Shown: positions 54,302 through 63,099, counted from the first letter of the stretch. The stretch is DNA of 64,000 nucleotides from Pseudomonas brassicacearum (GCF_003732225.1 NZ_MOBJ01000012.1:62001-126000), one strand, 5' to 3'. The notes: a model not told the origin generated them from the letters alone. Numbers and translations are program-made.

Positions 54302-54778
54302 TTATTTTTCCGGCGGGAGGGCGATCACTCGGCCGATGTAGGCCGGTGTGGGCAGGTCCGATTGCAGTGCGGTCATGGCCAGCAGTTTGTTCAGTACTGG
54401 TTCGCTGAATGGTGCCGAACGCGGTCCTGCGAGATCGACGTGCAGCAGCATTTGCTCGTTGCCCGCCAACTCTTTTTCACCGCCCACCAGGTGCAGGCTG
54501 TGGTAGAGGTGCAGGCGTTTGCGGTCGTGACCAATGATCTGGGTATGCACCTCGACCTCAGCGCCGAGCTTCACTTCGTGCAGGTAGTTGAGGTGCAGTT
54601 CGAGGGTGAACAACGAGTTGCCGCTGGCTTCGCGGTTGTTGCTGTCCATGCCCAGTTGATCCATCAGCGCATCGGTAGCGTAGCTGAAGATCAGCAGGTA
54701 AAACGCATCGCGCAGATGGCCGTTGTAGTCGACCCAGTCGGGGATGATTTTGGTTTGATAGGTGGTGAGGGTTGGCAT
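54302..54778 (-). CDS. cdhB: Betainyl-CoA-type thioesterase of carnitine degradation
   Basis: 158-residue hotdog thioesterase (IIPDWVDYNGHLRDAFYLLIF: catalytic Asp in the DYNGH motif, as in 4-hydroxybenzoyl-CoA thioesterase relatives). In the Pseudomonas pathway it releases glycine betaine from betainyl-CoA. The frame runs to 54874 through a REP arm, but ATG 54778 is the natural start. Operon position between cdhA and the dioxygenase supports the role. Confidence 0.9.
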   Translation of the reverse strand: MPTLTTYQTKIIPDWVDYNGHLRDAFYLLIFSYATDALMDQLGMDSNNREASGNSLFTLELHLNYLHEVKLGAEVEVHTQIIGHDRKRLHLYHSLHLVGGEKELAGNEQMLLHVDLAGPRSAPFSEPVLNKLLAMTALQSDLPTPAYIGRVIALPPEK

Positions 54779-54817
54779 GATGTGTGTTCCGACGTTGGTG
54801 GTGACTGGACTGACGCT

Positions 54818-54899
54818 ATCGCGAGCAAGCTCGCTCCCACATTTAACCGCATGCCTCTGATAGAACGCGGTCACCTGTGGGAGCGAGCTTGCTCGCGAT
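54818..54899. repeat. REP pair, family B, outward type (R-F)
   Basis: 34-nt spacer, between cdhA and cdhB inside the operon. Confidence 0.9.
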
Positions 54900-54920
54900 G
54901 GGGGCGGACCTGCTGGCGAG

Positions 54921-55886
54921 TTATTCGCTAAAGGTCATGCCGTGTTTGGCCTTGGTGGTCTTCACCGCCTCCAGCACCGCCAGCAGGCAATCATCACGAT
55001 AGCGTTCCAGCGCCGAAATGCTGTGTTTGCCCAGTTGATCGCTGGTGCCGTCGACCACGTCGTCGATCAGTTTGTCGGTCAGCTCCGGGGCTGGCAGGTA
55101 AGTCCACGGCAATTGCAGCGCTGGACCGAACTGCGCCATGAAGTGCCGCATACCGGCATCGCCACCGGCCAGGGTGTAGGTCAGGAAAGTGCCCATGAAC
55201 GACCAGCGCAGCCCGGCGCCAAAACGAATTGCATCGTCGATTTCGCCAGTGGTCGCCACGCCGTCGTTGACCAGGTGCAGCGCCTCGCGCCACAGCGCTT
55301 CGAGCAGACGGTCGGCGATAAACCCCGGCACTTCCTTGCGCACATGCAGAGGGCGCATGCCCAGCGATTCGTAGACCTTCATCGCTGCCTGTACGGCTTC
55401 TGGTGCGGTGTTCTTGCCGCCGACCACTTCCACCAAGGGCAGCAGGTAAACCGGGTTGAACGGATGGCCGACCACGCAACGTTCCGGGTGGGTCGAACCC
55501 TCGTAGAACTCGCTCGGCAACAGCCCCGAGGTGCTGGAGCCGATCAGTGCGTTGGGCTTGGCCGCCGCGCTGATTTTGCTGTGCAGTTCGAGCTTCAGTT
55601 CAAGGCGTTCCGGGGCGCTTTCCTGAATGAAGTCGGCATCGCGCACGCACTCTTCGATGGTCGCGACAAAGCGCAGACGATCCTGCGAAGCGCCAGGTGC
55701 CAGGCCTTGTTTCTCCAGCGCGCCCCATGCATTGGCGACGCGTTTGCGCAGAGCGGCTTCGGCACCGGGTGCCGGGTCCCAGGCCACCACATCAAGGCCA
55801 TGGGCGAGGGCGCGGGATACCCAACCGCTGCCGATGACACCACTGCCCAGCGCGGCGAATGTTTTGATTTCGGTGATAAAGCTCAT
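54921..55886 (-). CDS. cdhA: L-carnitine 3-dehydrogenase
   Basis: NAD-dependent oxidation of carnitine to 3-dehydrocarnitine. 321 residues with the Rossmann turn ALGSGVIGSGWVSRALAHG, then ESAPERLELK, SSTSGLLPSEF and HPFNPVYLLPLVEVVGG of the 3-hydroxyacyl-CoA dehydrogenase superfamily; the His of the HPFNP segment is catalytic. It lies between cdhC and cdhB. Confidence 0.94.
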   Translation of the reverse strand: MSFITEIKTFAALGSGVIGSGWVSRALAHGLDVVAWDPAPGAEAALRKRVANAWGALEKQGLAPGASQDRLRFVATIEECVRDADFIQESAPERLELKLELHSKISAAAKPNALIGSSTSGLLPSEFYEGSTHPERCVVGHPFNPVYLLPLVEVVGGKNTAPEAVQAAMKVYESLGMRPLHVRKEVPGFIADRLLEALWREALHLVNDGVATTGEIDDAIRFGAGLRWSFMGTFLTYTLAGGDAGMRHFMAQFGPALQLPWTYLPAPELTDKLIDDVVDGTSDQLGKHSISALERYRDDCLLAVLEAVKTTKAKHGMTFSE

Positions 55887-55917
55887 GGTGACGTCCTAAT
55901 GAAAGTCGGTGATCTAA

Positions 55918-56009
55918 TGTGGGAGCGAGCTTGCTCGCGATGGCGTCGGTACATCCAAAGCATCTTCTGCGGCTGGAATACCGTCATCGCGAGCAAGCTC
56001 GCTCCCACA
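55918..56009. repeat. REP pair, family B, inward type (F-R)
   Basis: 44-nt spacer, between cdhC and cdhA; the only inward pair inside the carnitine operon. Confidence 0.9.
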
Positions 56010-56029
56010 GGGGATAGGTGTGGTTTGGT

Positions 56030-56917
56030 TTAACCGCGCTTGGTCAGGCCCATCTTCGCCCGGCCTTCGGCTGGGGTCAGAACGCGGGCGCCGAGGCGGC
56101 TGAGGATTTCGCTGGCGCGTTCGACCAGCTGGCCGTTGGTCGCCAGCACGCCGCGATCCAGCCAGATGTTGTCTTCGAGCCCGACCCGCACGTTGCCGCC
56201 CAGCAGCACCGCTTGGGCTGCCATCGGCATTTGCATGCGGCCGATACCGAAGCCGGCCCAGACCGCATTGGCCGGCAGGTTGTCGACCATGGCTTTCATG
56301 GTGGTGGTGTCAGCGGGTGCGCCCCATGGGATGCCCAGGCACAGCTGGAACAGCGGGTCGTCGAGCAGGCCTTCCTTGATCAGCTGTTTGGCGAACCACA
56401 GGTGACCGGTGTCGAAGATTTCCAGCTCGGCTTTCACGCCCAGCTCTTGAATGCGTTTGGCGCCAGCACGCAGTTGCGCCGGGGTGGAGACGTAAATGGT
56501 GTCCCCGTGGCCGAAGTTCAGGGTGCCGCAATCGAGTGTGCAGATTTCCGGCAGCAGCTCTTCGACGTGAGCCAGACGGGTCAGCGGGCCGACCAGGTCA
56601 GTGTTCGGGCCGAACTCCATCGGGTTCTCGCCAGCGCCGATTTCCAGGTCGCCGCCCATGCCGGCAGTCAGGTTGACGATGATGTCGACGTCCGCTTCGC
56701 GAATGCGCTCCATCACTTCGCGGTACAGCGCCACGTCACGGCTGAACTTGCCGGTTTCTGGGTTGCGCACATGGCAGTGGACCACGGTGGCCCCGGCTTT
56801 GGCGGCTTCTACCGCGGCGGCGGCGATCTGTTTTGGGGTGACCGGCACGTGTGGGCTCTTGGCGGTCGTGTCGCCAGCACCGGTGAGTGCGCAGGTGATG
56901 ATGACGTCGTGGTTCAT
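56030..56917 (-). CDS. cdhC: Dehydrocarnitine cleavage enzyme (BKACE family)
   Basis: 295-residue TIM-barrel beta-keto acid cleavage enzyme that, with acetyl-CoA, splits 3-dehydrocarnitine into acetoacetate and betainyl-CoA. Zinc ligands are seen as HCHVRNPETG and the catalytic region IVNLTAGMGGD; LEDNIWLDRGVLATNGQLV is the C-terminal family signature. ATG 56917 (MNHDVIITCALTG) is the family start. It lies 86 bp after caiX. Confidence 0.94.
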   Translation of the reverse strand: MNHDVIITCALTGAGDTTAKSPHVPVTPKQIAAAAVEAAKAGATVVHCHVRNPETGKFSRDVALYREVMERIREADVDIIVNLTAGMGGDLEIGAGENPMEFGPNTDLVGPLTRLAHVEELLPEICTLDCGTLNFGHGDTIYVSTPAQLRAGAKRIQELGVKAELEIFDTGHLWFAKQLIKEGLLDDPLFQLCLGIPWGAPADTTTMKAMVDNLPANAVWAGFGIGRMQMPMAAQAVLLGGNVRVGLEDNIWLDRGVLATNGQLVERASEILSRLGARVLTPAEGRAKMGLTKRG

Positions 56918-57003
56918 GGTGCGATTTCCTTCAGGCATGATTTTTTGGCGTAGCGGGCCCGCTCGCAGCCGAAACCGGCTGCGAAGAGGGGTTCATTTCG
57001 ATG

Positions 57004-57948
57004 TTATTGACTGGTCAGTTGCAGGTTCTGGGCGGCCGGTTTGCCGTCGAACGTGGTCACGCCTTCAAGCCAGCGCTGCTTGTCTTGCGGATGATCCTTG
57101 AGCCACTGCTTGGCCGACTCGAAGGCGTCTTTGTGGTCGAGCAACGGTTGCATCATCCGGCTCTCGTCTTCGGCGGTGAAGGTCAGGTTGCTGAGCAAGC
57201 GGCTGACGTTCGGGCACTGGCTGGCGTAGTTCGGGGCGGTCACGGTCCAGACGGTGGCCGAGCCTTCGTTCGGGCCCAGGGCGTCCTGGCTGCCGGTGAG
57301 GTAGGTCATTTTCACGTTGACGTTCATCGGGTGCGGTGCCCAGCCGAAGAACACCACGGCTTCGTTGCGTCGCACGGCGCGATCCACCGCCGCGAGCATG
57401 CCGGCTTCACTGGATTCGACCAGCTGGAACTTGCCCAGGCCGAACTGGTTCTTGGCGATCATTTCCTTGATCTGGGTGTTGGCGCCCGAACCTGGCTCGA
57501 TGCCGTAGATCTTGCCGCCCAGTTCTTTTTCGAACTTGGCAATGTCGGCGAAGGTTTTCAGGCCCCTGTCAGCCAAGTAAGTCGGCACGGCGAGGGTGGC
57601 GCGGGCATCTTTGAGGCTCGGCTCACTGAGGACGGTCACCTGTTTGCCGGCGACAAACGGGGTGATGGTCTGGGTCATCAACGGGTTCCAGTAGCCGAGG
57701 AACATGTCCAGGCGCTGGTCGCGGATGCCGGCGAAGATAATTTGCTGGGATGCGCTGGTTTGTTTGGTCTTGTAGCCGAGGCCATCGAGCAGAACCTGGG
57801 TCATGGCGCTGGTGGCGATCACGTCGGTCCAGTTCACCACACCCATGCGCACGTTCTGGCACGCGGCGGGGTCGGCAGCCATCGCGCCGGAACTCAAGAA
57901 AGCGGTACCACTGAGTGCGAGAACGCAGCTGCTGATCAGTCGTTTCAT
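57004..57948 (-). CDS. caiX: Carnitine-binding periplasmic protein
   Basis: 314-residue OpuAC-type binding protein with signal peptide ending SSGAMA. VNWTDVIATSAMTQVLLDGLGYKTK, LGYWNPLM and VFFGWAPHPMN correspond closely to CbcX. No permease or ATPase lies beside it; in P. aeruginosa the matching protein delivers carnitine to CbcWV. First gene of the caiX-cdhC-cdhA-cdhB-dioxygenase operon. Confidence 0.92.
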   Translation of the reverse strand: MKRLISSCVLALSGTAFLSSGAMAADPAACQNVRMGVVNWTDVIATSAMTQVLLDGLGYKTKQTSASQQIIFAGIRDQRLDMFLGYWNPLMTQTITPFVAGKQVTVLSEPSLKDARATLAVPTYLADRGLKTFADIAKFEKELGGKIYGIEPGSGANTQIKEMIAKNQFGLGKFQLVESSEAGMLAAVDRAVRRNEAVVFFGWAPHPMNVNVKMTYLTGSQDALGPNEGSATVWTVTAPNYASQCPNVSRLLSNLTFTAEDESRMMQPLLDHKDAFESAKQWLKDHPQDKQRWLEGVTTFDGKPAAQNLQLTSQ

Positions 57949-58044
57949 GGTGGGATCCTCGGCAGGTCATTATTGTGGGGTCCGGCATCTGTCGTGCCGG
58001 TGATGTCACGTTACGCAGCTGAACATGGCAGAAAACGCACAGCG

Positions 58045-58071
58045 GCGACCAGCTCTTGCACTGCAGCGACC
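58045..58071. promoter_or_regulatory. 21-bp-spaced direct repeats between caiX and cdhR
   Basis: GCGACC at 58045-58050 and again at 58066-58071 in the divergent caiX-cdhR region, the spacing expected for AraC-family half-sites. CdhR (or GbdR) is the inferred binder. Confidence 0.5.
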
Positions 58072-58141
58072 TGTGCTCTTGTCTGTCGCTTGCAAGTGGC
58101 GTATCAACGTCCACACGCTGCCCGCCATCCGAGTGCGTTCC

Positions 58142-59101
58142 ATGTCCCAGGATTTCTACTTTTTGTTGATGCCGGGTTTCTCGGCCATCGGTTTCATCTC
58201 GGCGATCGAACCGCTGCGGGTGGCCAACCGTTTTCGTGGCGAGCTGTACCGCTGGCATGTGCTGAGCGCCGACGGCGGCCCGGTATTGGCGAGCAACGGC
58301 ATGTCGCTCAACGCCGATGCGGCGCTGGAACCGCTGAAAAAGGGTGCGACCTTGCTGGTGGTCGCCGGTTTCGAACCGCTGAAATTCGTCAACCCGACAC
58401 TGGAACACTGGCTGCGCCGCCTCGATCATGACGGCGTGACCCTCGGCGGTATCGACACAGGTAGTTTTGTCCTTGCCGAAGCGGGTTTGCTCGACGGCCA
58501 CCGTGTGACGCTGCACTGGGAAGCCATCGATGCTTTCAAGGAGTCTTATCCACAGCTCAGCGTCACCCAGGAGCTCTTCGAAATCGACCGCCGCCGCATC
58601 ACTTCGGCCGGCGGCACTGCGTCCATCGACTTGATGCTCGACCTGATCGCCCAGGCCCACGGCCCGGAACTGGCGATCCAGGTCAGCGAACAGTTCGTGC
58701 TCGGGCGCATTCGCCCGCGCAAAGACCACCAACGCATGCAGATCGCCACGCGCTACGGCATCAGCAACAAGAAACTGGTGCAGGTGATTGGCGAGATGGA
58801 ACAGCACAGCGAACCGCCGCTCAGCACCCTGGAGCTGGCGGATTCGATCAAGGTGACGCGACGTCAACTTGAGCGCCTGTTCCGCTTGCACCTCAACGAT
58901 ACGCCGAGCAACTTCTACCTGGGGTTAAGGCTGGAAAAAGCCCGACAACTGCTGCGCCAGACTGATATGAGCGTGCTGGAAGTGAGTATCGCCTGCGGGT
59001 TTGAATCGCCGTCGTATTTCACCCGCAGCTATCGGACGCGGTTTGTCCGCTGCCCGCGGGAGGATCGCCGGCGGTTGGGGGATGGGCGGGAGGTGGTTTG
59101 A
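58142..59101 (+). CDS. cdhR: Carnitine-responsive AraC-family regulator
   Basis: 319-residue activator with a DJ-1/PfpI-like N-terminal domain (FYFLLMPGFSAIGFISAIEPLRVANRF, GGIDTGSFVLAEAGLLDG) and an AraC HTH pair (DSIKVTRRQLERLFRLHL, SVLEVSIACGFESPSYFTRSY). The frame is open from 58025; ATG 58142 fits the family. Divergent from caiX, as in P. aeruginosa where it controls carnitine degradation. Confidence 0.92.
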   Translation: MSQDFYFLLMPGFSAIGFISAIEPLRVANRFRGELYRWHVLSADGGPVLASNGMSLNADAALEPLKKGATLLVVAGFEPLKFVNPTLEHWLRRLDHDGVTLGGIDTGSFVLAEAGLLDGHRVTLHWEAIDAFKESYPQLSVTQELFEIDRRRITSAGGTASIDLMLDLIAQAHGPELAIQVSEQFVLGRIRPRKDHQRMQIATRYGISNKKLVQVIGEMEQHSEPPLSTLELADSIKVTRRQLERLFRLHLNDTPSNFYLGLRLEKARQLLRQTDMSVLEVSIACGFESPSYFTRSYRTRFVRCPREDRRRLGDGREVV

Positions 59102-59117
59102 CAGGCATTTATAGTGA

Positions 59118-59166
59118 TTTATACTCTCGACTATAAATTATAGTCGTTTTAATAATTGAGTATAAA
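59118..59166. promoter_or_regulatory. AT-rich palindromic promoter of the ATPase gene
   Basis: GACTATAA-A-TTATAGTC (59129-59145) is a perfect 17-bp dyad. An outer 9-bp inverted repeat TTTATACTC (59118-59126) / GAGTATAAA (59158-59166) surrounds it. It ends 4 bp before the ATPase start, so a bound protein would block expression. Confidence 0.75.
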
Positions 59167-59169
59167 GCC

Positions 59170-60351
59170 ATGTCGAAAAGCAGCGGTTTTGTGTTCCGTC
59201 GACCCAGCCTGGCTCAAAATATTGCCGATGGTTTGACGGGGGCCGGAATTCAGGATTACACCTCGGGTCTGTTTCTGGCCGCGCCAAGGCGTACCGGGAA
59301 AAGTACCTTTCTGCGTGAAGACCTGATACCGGAATGTGAATCCCGAGGTTGGTTGGCGGTCTACGTCGATCTTTGGGCCAACCGAGAAAAAGACCCTGCC
59401 GACCTGATCGCTGCCGCTATTGCGGGGGCGTTGGTACCGTATGAGAAGGGCATTCGCAAACTGGCCAAGTCGATGGGCGTCGAGAAACTCAGTTTCCTGC
59501 GTACGCTGTCCTGGGATTTCAGCAAGCCACAATTGCCCGAAGGCGCGACGCTGACTCAAGCTCTGGAGCTACTGCACAACGCTGCTGGCAAGACCGTTGT
59601 GCTGGTGATCGACGAAGCCCAGCATGCGTTGAGCTCTGAAGCGGGGGTCAACGCCATGTTCGGGCTCAAAGCTGCCCGGGATCAGCTGAATCAAGGGCGC
59701 GAGGGAGGGGCCGGTGGTTTGCGTCTGGTGTTCACAGGGTCCAATCGCGACAAACTGGCTCACTTGGTGCTGAGCCGAAACCAGCCTTTCTACGGTTCCA
59801 GCATTACTCCGTTCCCGCTATTGAGCAAAGCGTTCACCCAAGCCTACACCGTCCACTTGAATGCCCATTTGGCGCAAACCAACCAGTTTGTCGCCGAAGA
59901 CATCGACGAGGCTTTCGAATTAGTCGGGCGCCGTCCTGAAATGCTCCGGACCATTATTGGTGAGGTGGCTCTGGAGCTGGGCGAAGCAAGTAATCTGAGC
60001 CAATTGCTACGAAGCAGCGCCGAATTGTTGCGTGCCGGCGTGTGGACCGAGTTTGAAAGCGCCTGGAATGCCCTGACCGTTGCACAGCGTGCAGTGCTGG
60101 AGGTGATGGTCGAGCGTTCGCAGAGCAACGAACCCTTTGCGCCTTTCACCGACGCGACGTTGGTCGCGGTGGCAAAAGCGCTGGAAACGATGGGCAGTGA
60201 GGTAGTGCCGGGCACCCAGACTATTCAGGCGTGCATTGATGCTCTGCGTGAAAAGGAGCTGGTCTGGAAATCGAATCGCGGCGCTTATGCGCTTGAGGAC
60301 AAGTCGTTTGCCGACTGGCTCAAGCACTATCGCGCCCAGAAGGCTCAGTAA
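59170..60351 (+). CDS. AAA/STAND-like ATP-binding protein
   Basis: 393-residue cytoplasmic P-loop ATPase. Walker A FLAAPRRTGKSTFL, Walker B TVVLVIDEAQHAL, sensor-like LVFTGSNRDKLAHLVL, and a C-terminal winged-helix-like region (AVLEVMVERSQSNEPFAPF ... REKELVWKSNRGAYALEDKSF). It resembles the broad ATPase group related to archaeal-type STAND proteins; no recognised effector domain is fused. The start is supported by the promoter just upstream. Function unknown; context (palindromic promoter, hipBA nearby) suggests an accessory, possibly defensive role. Confidence 0.75.
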   Translation: MSKSSGFVFRRPSLAQNIADGLTGAGIQDYTSGLFLAAPRRTGKSTFLREDLIPECESRGWLAVYVDLWANREKDPADLIAAAIAGALVPYEKGIRKLAKSMGVEKLSFLRTLSWDFSKPQLPEGATLTQALELLHNAAGKTVVLVIDEAQHALSSEAGVNAMFGLKAARDQLNQGREGGAGGLRLVFTGSNRDKLAHLVLSRNQPFYGSSITPFPLLSKAFTQAYTVHLNAHLAQTNQFVAEDIDEAFELVGRRPEMLRTIIGEVALELGEASNLSQLLRSSAELLRAGVWTEFESAWNALTVAQRAVLEVMVERSQSNEPFAPFTDATLVAVAKALETMGSEVVPGTQTIQACIDALREKELVWKSNRGAYALEDKSFADWLKHYRAQKAQ

Positions 60352-60360
60352 ACCTGAAAC

Positions 60361-60777
60361 CTACTGCTTCACCAACCCCGAACACGCTGCTTTGTATGCC
60401 TCATGCTGATATTTGTTCAGTGTCGGCGGCAGGGCGAAATCGTGTTTTTTGTTCTGCGCGTTGATGGTCTGCGGCGAGAGCAGGGTGACGTCGCAGTTTT
60501 CCAGCAACTGGAAAACCCCTTCGATCTTGAAGGTGGTCGGGCCGCCGGCGAACTCGCCTTTTTTGCTGCGTTTCCTGATCGCAATACGCTCGATGCCGTT
60601 GTCGCGGACAAACGCGCTGACCTGTGCGGCGAAGGCTTTGACGTTGGCGGCTTCGTCATCGTCGTCGAGGGCGATTTTCTTGGTGTTCAGTGCGACGTGA
60701 GTCAGCGCCTGATTGTCGAGAGAGGCGACGGCGATGATCGCTTCGCTGCCTTTGATTTCGATGCCGCAGATTTTCAT
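60361..60777 (-). CDS. DUF3010 family protein
   Basis: 138-residue protein beginning MKICGIEIKGSEAIIAVAS, with a RuvC/RNase-H-like opening strand pattern (GIEIKGSEAIIAV), GIERIAIRKRSKKGEFAGG and the C-terminal NKYQHEAYKAACSGL. This is the DUF3010 family, whose role is not known. The frame is open to 60834, but ATG 60777 is clear. Convergent with the ATPase gene, 9 bp apart. Confidence 0.85.
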   Translation of the reverse strand: MKICGIEIKGSEAIIAVASLDNQALTHVALNTKKIALDDDDEAANVKAFAAQVSAFVRDNGIERIAIRKRSKKGEFAGGPTTFKIEGVFQLLENCDVTLLSPQTINAQNKKHDFALPPTLNKYQHEAYKAACSGLVKQ

Positions 60778-60927
60778 GGACTCGCCTTGGAGGAATGCGT
60801 GGAGTGGCGGGTGATGGTCGCGCACCTGGCGCAAGCGGTCAAAGCTGGCGGGCTAACGATTGCAGGATACGTGCGGTTCGGCTGGGTATCCAGTGAGGTG
60901 GCGGGGATGAAATGTTTATATATAAAA

Positions 60928-60997
60928 GACAATATATTGTCCGTTAAACAGATTTTTTGTCATTTTTTGGCCATATGTTGTCCATTATTTTTTGTCA
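60928..60997. promoter_or_regulatory. hipBA-2 control region with repeated TTGTC motifs
   Basis: GACAATATATTGTC (60928-60941) is a perfect 14-bp dyad. TTGTC recurs at 60937, 60957, 60978 and 60992, and ATTTTTTGTCA occurs twice (60952-60962, 60987-60997). The region is strongly AT-rich and lies 48-117 bp before the antitoxin start. Confidence 0.7.
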
Positions 60998-61044
60998 CGC
61001 CATTCCGCTGCTACACTTGCCAGCATTCACCTTGAGGTCGAATC

Positions 61045-61341
61045 ATGGCCCTTACCCATGTCCTTTACTCGCCCGGCGAGATCGCGCTGCAGATCGCCGA
61101 AAACGCCAAGAGGCTGAGGCTGAGCAAGAATTTTTCACGTCGAGCGCTCGCCTTGAAGTCAGGCGTGCCTGAGTCGAATATCAAACGCTTTGAAACCACC
61201 GGGAAAATTTCCCTCGACGGCTTGTTGCTGATCGCTGTTTGCCTTGGGGTGGAAGAGCCCCTGACCGGTTTGTTCATTTCGCCACCGTCCCTGAGTCTTC
61301 AGGAGCTTAAAAACTACGGCAGGTCTCGAGGTCGACCATGA
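61045..61341 (+). CDS. XRE-family antitoxin-like regulator of the second hipBA pair
   Basis: 98 residues with an XRE helix-turn-helix (NAKRLRLSKNFSRRALALKSGVPESNIKRFETTGKISLDGLLLIAVCLG). It overlaps the following HipA-like gene by 4 nt (ATGA). Expected to bind the TTGTC-rich region upstream and restrain the kinase. It is not closely similar to the antitoxin at 19.4 kb. Confidence 0.85.
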   Translation: MALTHVLYSPGEIALQIAENAKRLRLSKNFSRRALALKSGVPESNIKRFETTGKISLDGLLLIAVCLGVEEPLTGLFISPPSLSLQELKNYGRSRGRP

Positions 61342-62576
61342 AATCAGTCACCGCGCTCAGCGTCAGGCTTCAGGGGACAAGAGTCGGCGAACTGGTCGCG
61401 ATTCCTCGCCAGGGCCTGTTTTTCTCCTATGACCCGGGTTGGTTGGCAAGTGGGTTCAACCTTGCCCCGTTTCACATGGATTTCTCGGTGAATCCCCAGA
61501 AGGCGGCCGACCTGCAACTGTTCAGCGGCTTGCATGGGGCCTTTAGCGATTCGTTGCCGGACGGCTGGGGTTTGCTGCTCATGGATCGCTTTTTTCGAAG
61601 CGAGTTGAGCGCTGAGCGCCATGCCATCGGCCCGCTGGATCGCCTGGCTTACATGGGTGACCGGAGTATGGGCGCGCTGGAATACGTGCCGATGTTTGAA
61701 ACCATAGAGACTTCGGAAGACCTTGATCTGGCGGCCCTCTATGAAGCGTCGCAGACGATACTGTCCGGCAGCACCGATGAGGTCATCACGTCCTTGCGCC
61801 TGGCCGGCGGTTCACCGGGCGGGGCACGACCCAAGGCGGTGATCGGGTTATCCCCGGACAAGCGTCGTGCGGTGTCGTCATTCGCTGAAATGCCTGAGGG
61901 ATATGAGCATTGGCTGATCAAGTTCCGCAACGAAGACGAACACCGGGACAGCGGTGCCATTGAGCAGGTTTATGCGCGATTGGCGCGCGCAGCGGGAGTC
62001 GAGATATCCGAATCACAGCTGTTCCAGGTCGAAACCGCCAAGGGGACCGAGCGGTTTTTCGCGACCAGACGTTTTGACCGTGAAGCAGATGCCAAGCGCC
62101 ACATGCTGACCGCTTCGGCCATTCTGTATGCAGACTTTCGGGCACCCAGCCTTGATTACGCGGATTTGTTGCGGGCGACCTGGGCGATGACCAAGGATGC
62201 GGTCGAGGTAGAGAAAATGGCCCGATTGATGGTCTTCAATGCCCTGGCCCACAATCGTGACGATCACGCCAAAAACTTCTCGTTCTTTGGTGGGCTGGCC
62301 GGGTGGAAAATGGCACCGGCCTACGACCTGACGTTTTCCAGCACGGGCGGGCGAGGCAATGAACACACCACGGCATTCGCAGGGAGAGGCAATCCCTCGC
62401 GCAAGGCAATTGTCGAGGTCTGTAAGGCCTTCAGTTTCCTCAGGCCTGGGCATTACATCGAGCAGACGCTGGATGCCTTTGCCAACTGGACTGCCTATTG
62501 CGCCGAGTTGGATATCGACAAGGCGCAAAGCCAGAAGTTGTTGATAACGCTCGCATCGGTATGGGATGCGTTCTAG
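61338..62576 (+). CDS. HipA-family kinase toxin, second pair
   Basis: 412-residue HipA-fold protein. An N-terminal couple-HipA domain (VRLQGTRVGELVAIPRQGLFF, FSGLHGAFSDSLPDGWGLLLMD) is followed by the Gly-rich loop AGGSPGGARPKAVIG, the lysine strand HWLIKF, the catalytic loop LAHNRDDHAKNFSFF and the metal Asp in APAYDLTFS. It belongs to a different HipA branch from the one at 19.6 kb (GGARPK against SGVQPK, NRDDHAKNF against NGDAHLKNF). Target unknown. Confidence 0.87.
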   Translation: MKSVTALSVRLQGTRVGELVAIPRQGLFFSYDPGWLASGFNLAPFHMDFSVNPQKAADLQLFSGLHGAFSDSLPDGWGLLLMDRFFRSELSAERHAIGPLDRLAYMGDRSMGALEYVPMFETIETSEDLDLAALYEASQTILSGSTDEVITSLRLAGGSPGGARPKAVIGLSPDKRRAVSSFAEMPEGYEHWLIKFRNEDEHRDSGAIEQVYARLARAAGVEISESQLFQVETAKGTERFFATRRFDREADAKRHMLTASAILYADFRAPSLDYADLLRATWAMTKDAVEVEKMARLMVFNALAHNRDDHAKNFSFFGGLAGWKMAPAYDLTFSSTGGRGNEHTTAFAGRGNPSRKAIVEVCKAFSFLRPGHYIEQTLDAFANWTAYCAELDIDKAQSQKLLITLASVWDAF

Positions 62577-62580
62577 CGTC

Positions 62581-62982
62581 TTATTCCTGGCCGATCGACT
62601 CCAAAAACTCCGACCGCTCGTCGCTTTTGCTCGCCAGGCAATCGTTCAGGTCAATGGTGTAGGCCTTGCTGCCCACTGTCGCGGGGAACGGCGCAATCGC
62701 GCAATCGGCATCCCGCGATTTCATCCAGAGCTGTTCGGCGGTCTGGAGTTTGCCGGTGATGTCTGCCAACTGCGCCTTGTTGTTCGCGTATTTGGTTTTC
62801 ATCCGCTCCAGTAGCGCCTGGAAATTGTCCTTGAGCAGCTGTTCGGCGGTGGTTTTGCTGTAGGCCGAACATTCCAGAGTCTGGACGTCGTTTTCGACCG
62901 CGTCGCACGGGTTGTTGTCGGCTTCTTCAGCCGCCTGTACGCCGGTCGCTATCAGTGCCAAAGCCAGGAAGATCGATTTCAT
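62581..62982 (-). CDS. LprI/DUF1311-type periplasmic protein
   Basis: 133-residue secreted protein: signal peptide (IFLALALIATGVQA), then a helical domain with conserved cysteine spacing (NNPCDAVENDVQTLECSAYSK ... RDADCAIAP ... LNDCLASKSDER) that matches the LprI N-terminal/DUF1311 family, some members of which inhibit lysozyme. The ATG at 62982 begins the signal; a much longer frame through it is spurious. Convergent with the HipA-like gene. Confidence 0.83.
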   Translation of the reverse strand: MKSIFLALALIATGVQAAEEADNNPCDAVENDVQTLECSAYSKTTAEQLLKDNFQALLERMKTKYANNKAQLADITGKLQTAEQLWMKSRDADCAIAPFPATVGSKAYTIDLNDCLASKSDERSEFLESIGQE

Positions 62983-63099
62983 TGCGCCGCCGCCCCTTAT
63001 TCCAGTAAAGCTTCCGGTGAAACATTCAGTAATGCGGCGAATTCTGGCCCAACTACCGGGGAAAGAACAGCTGGGCAAATAGCCCGCAGTGAGACCCTT

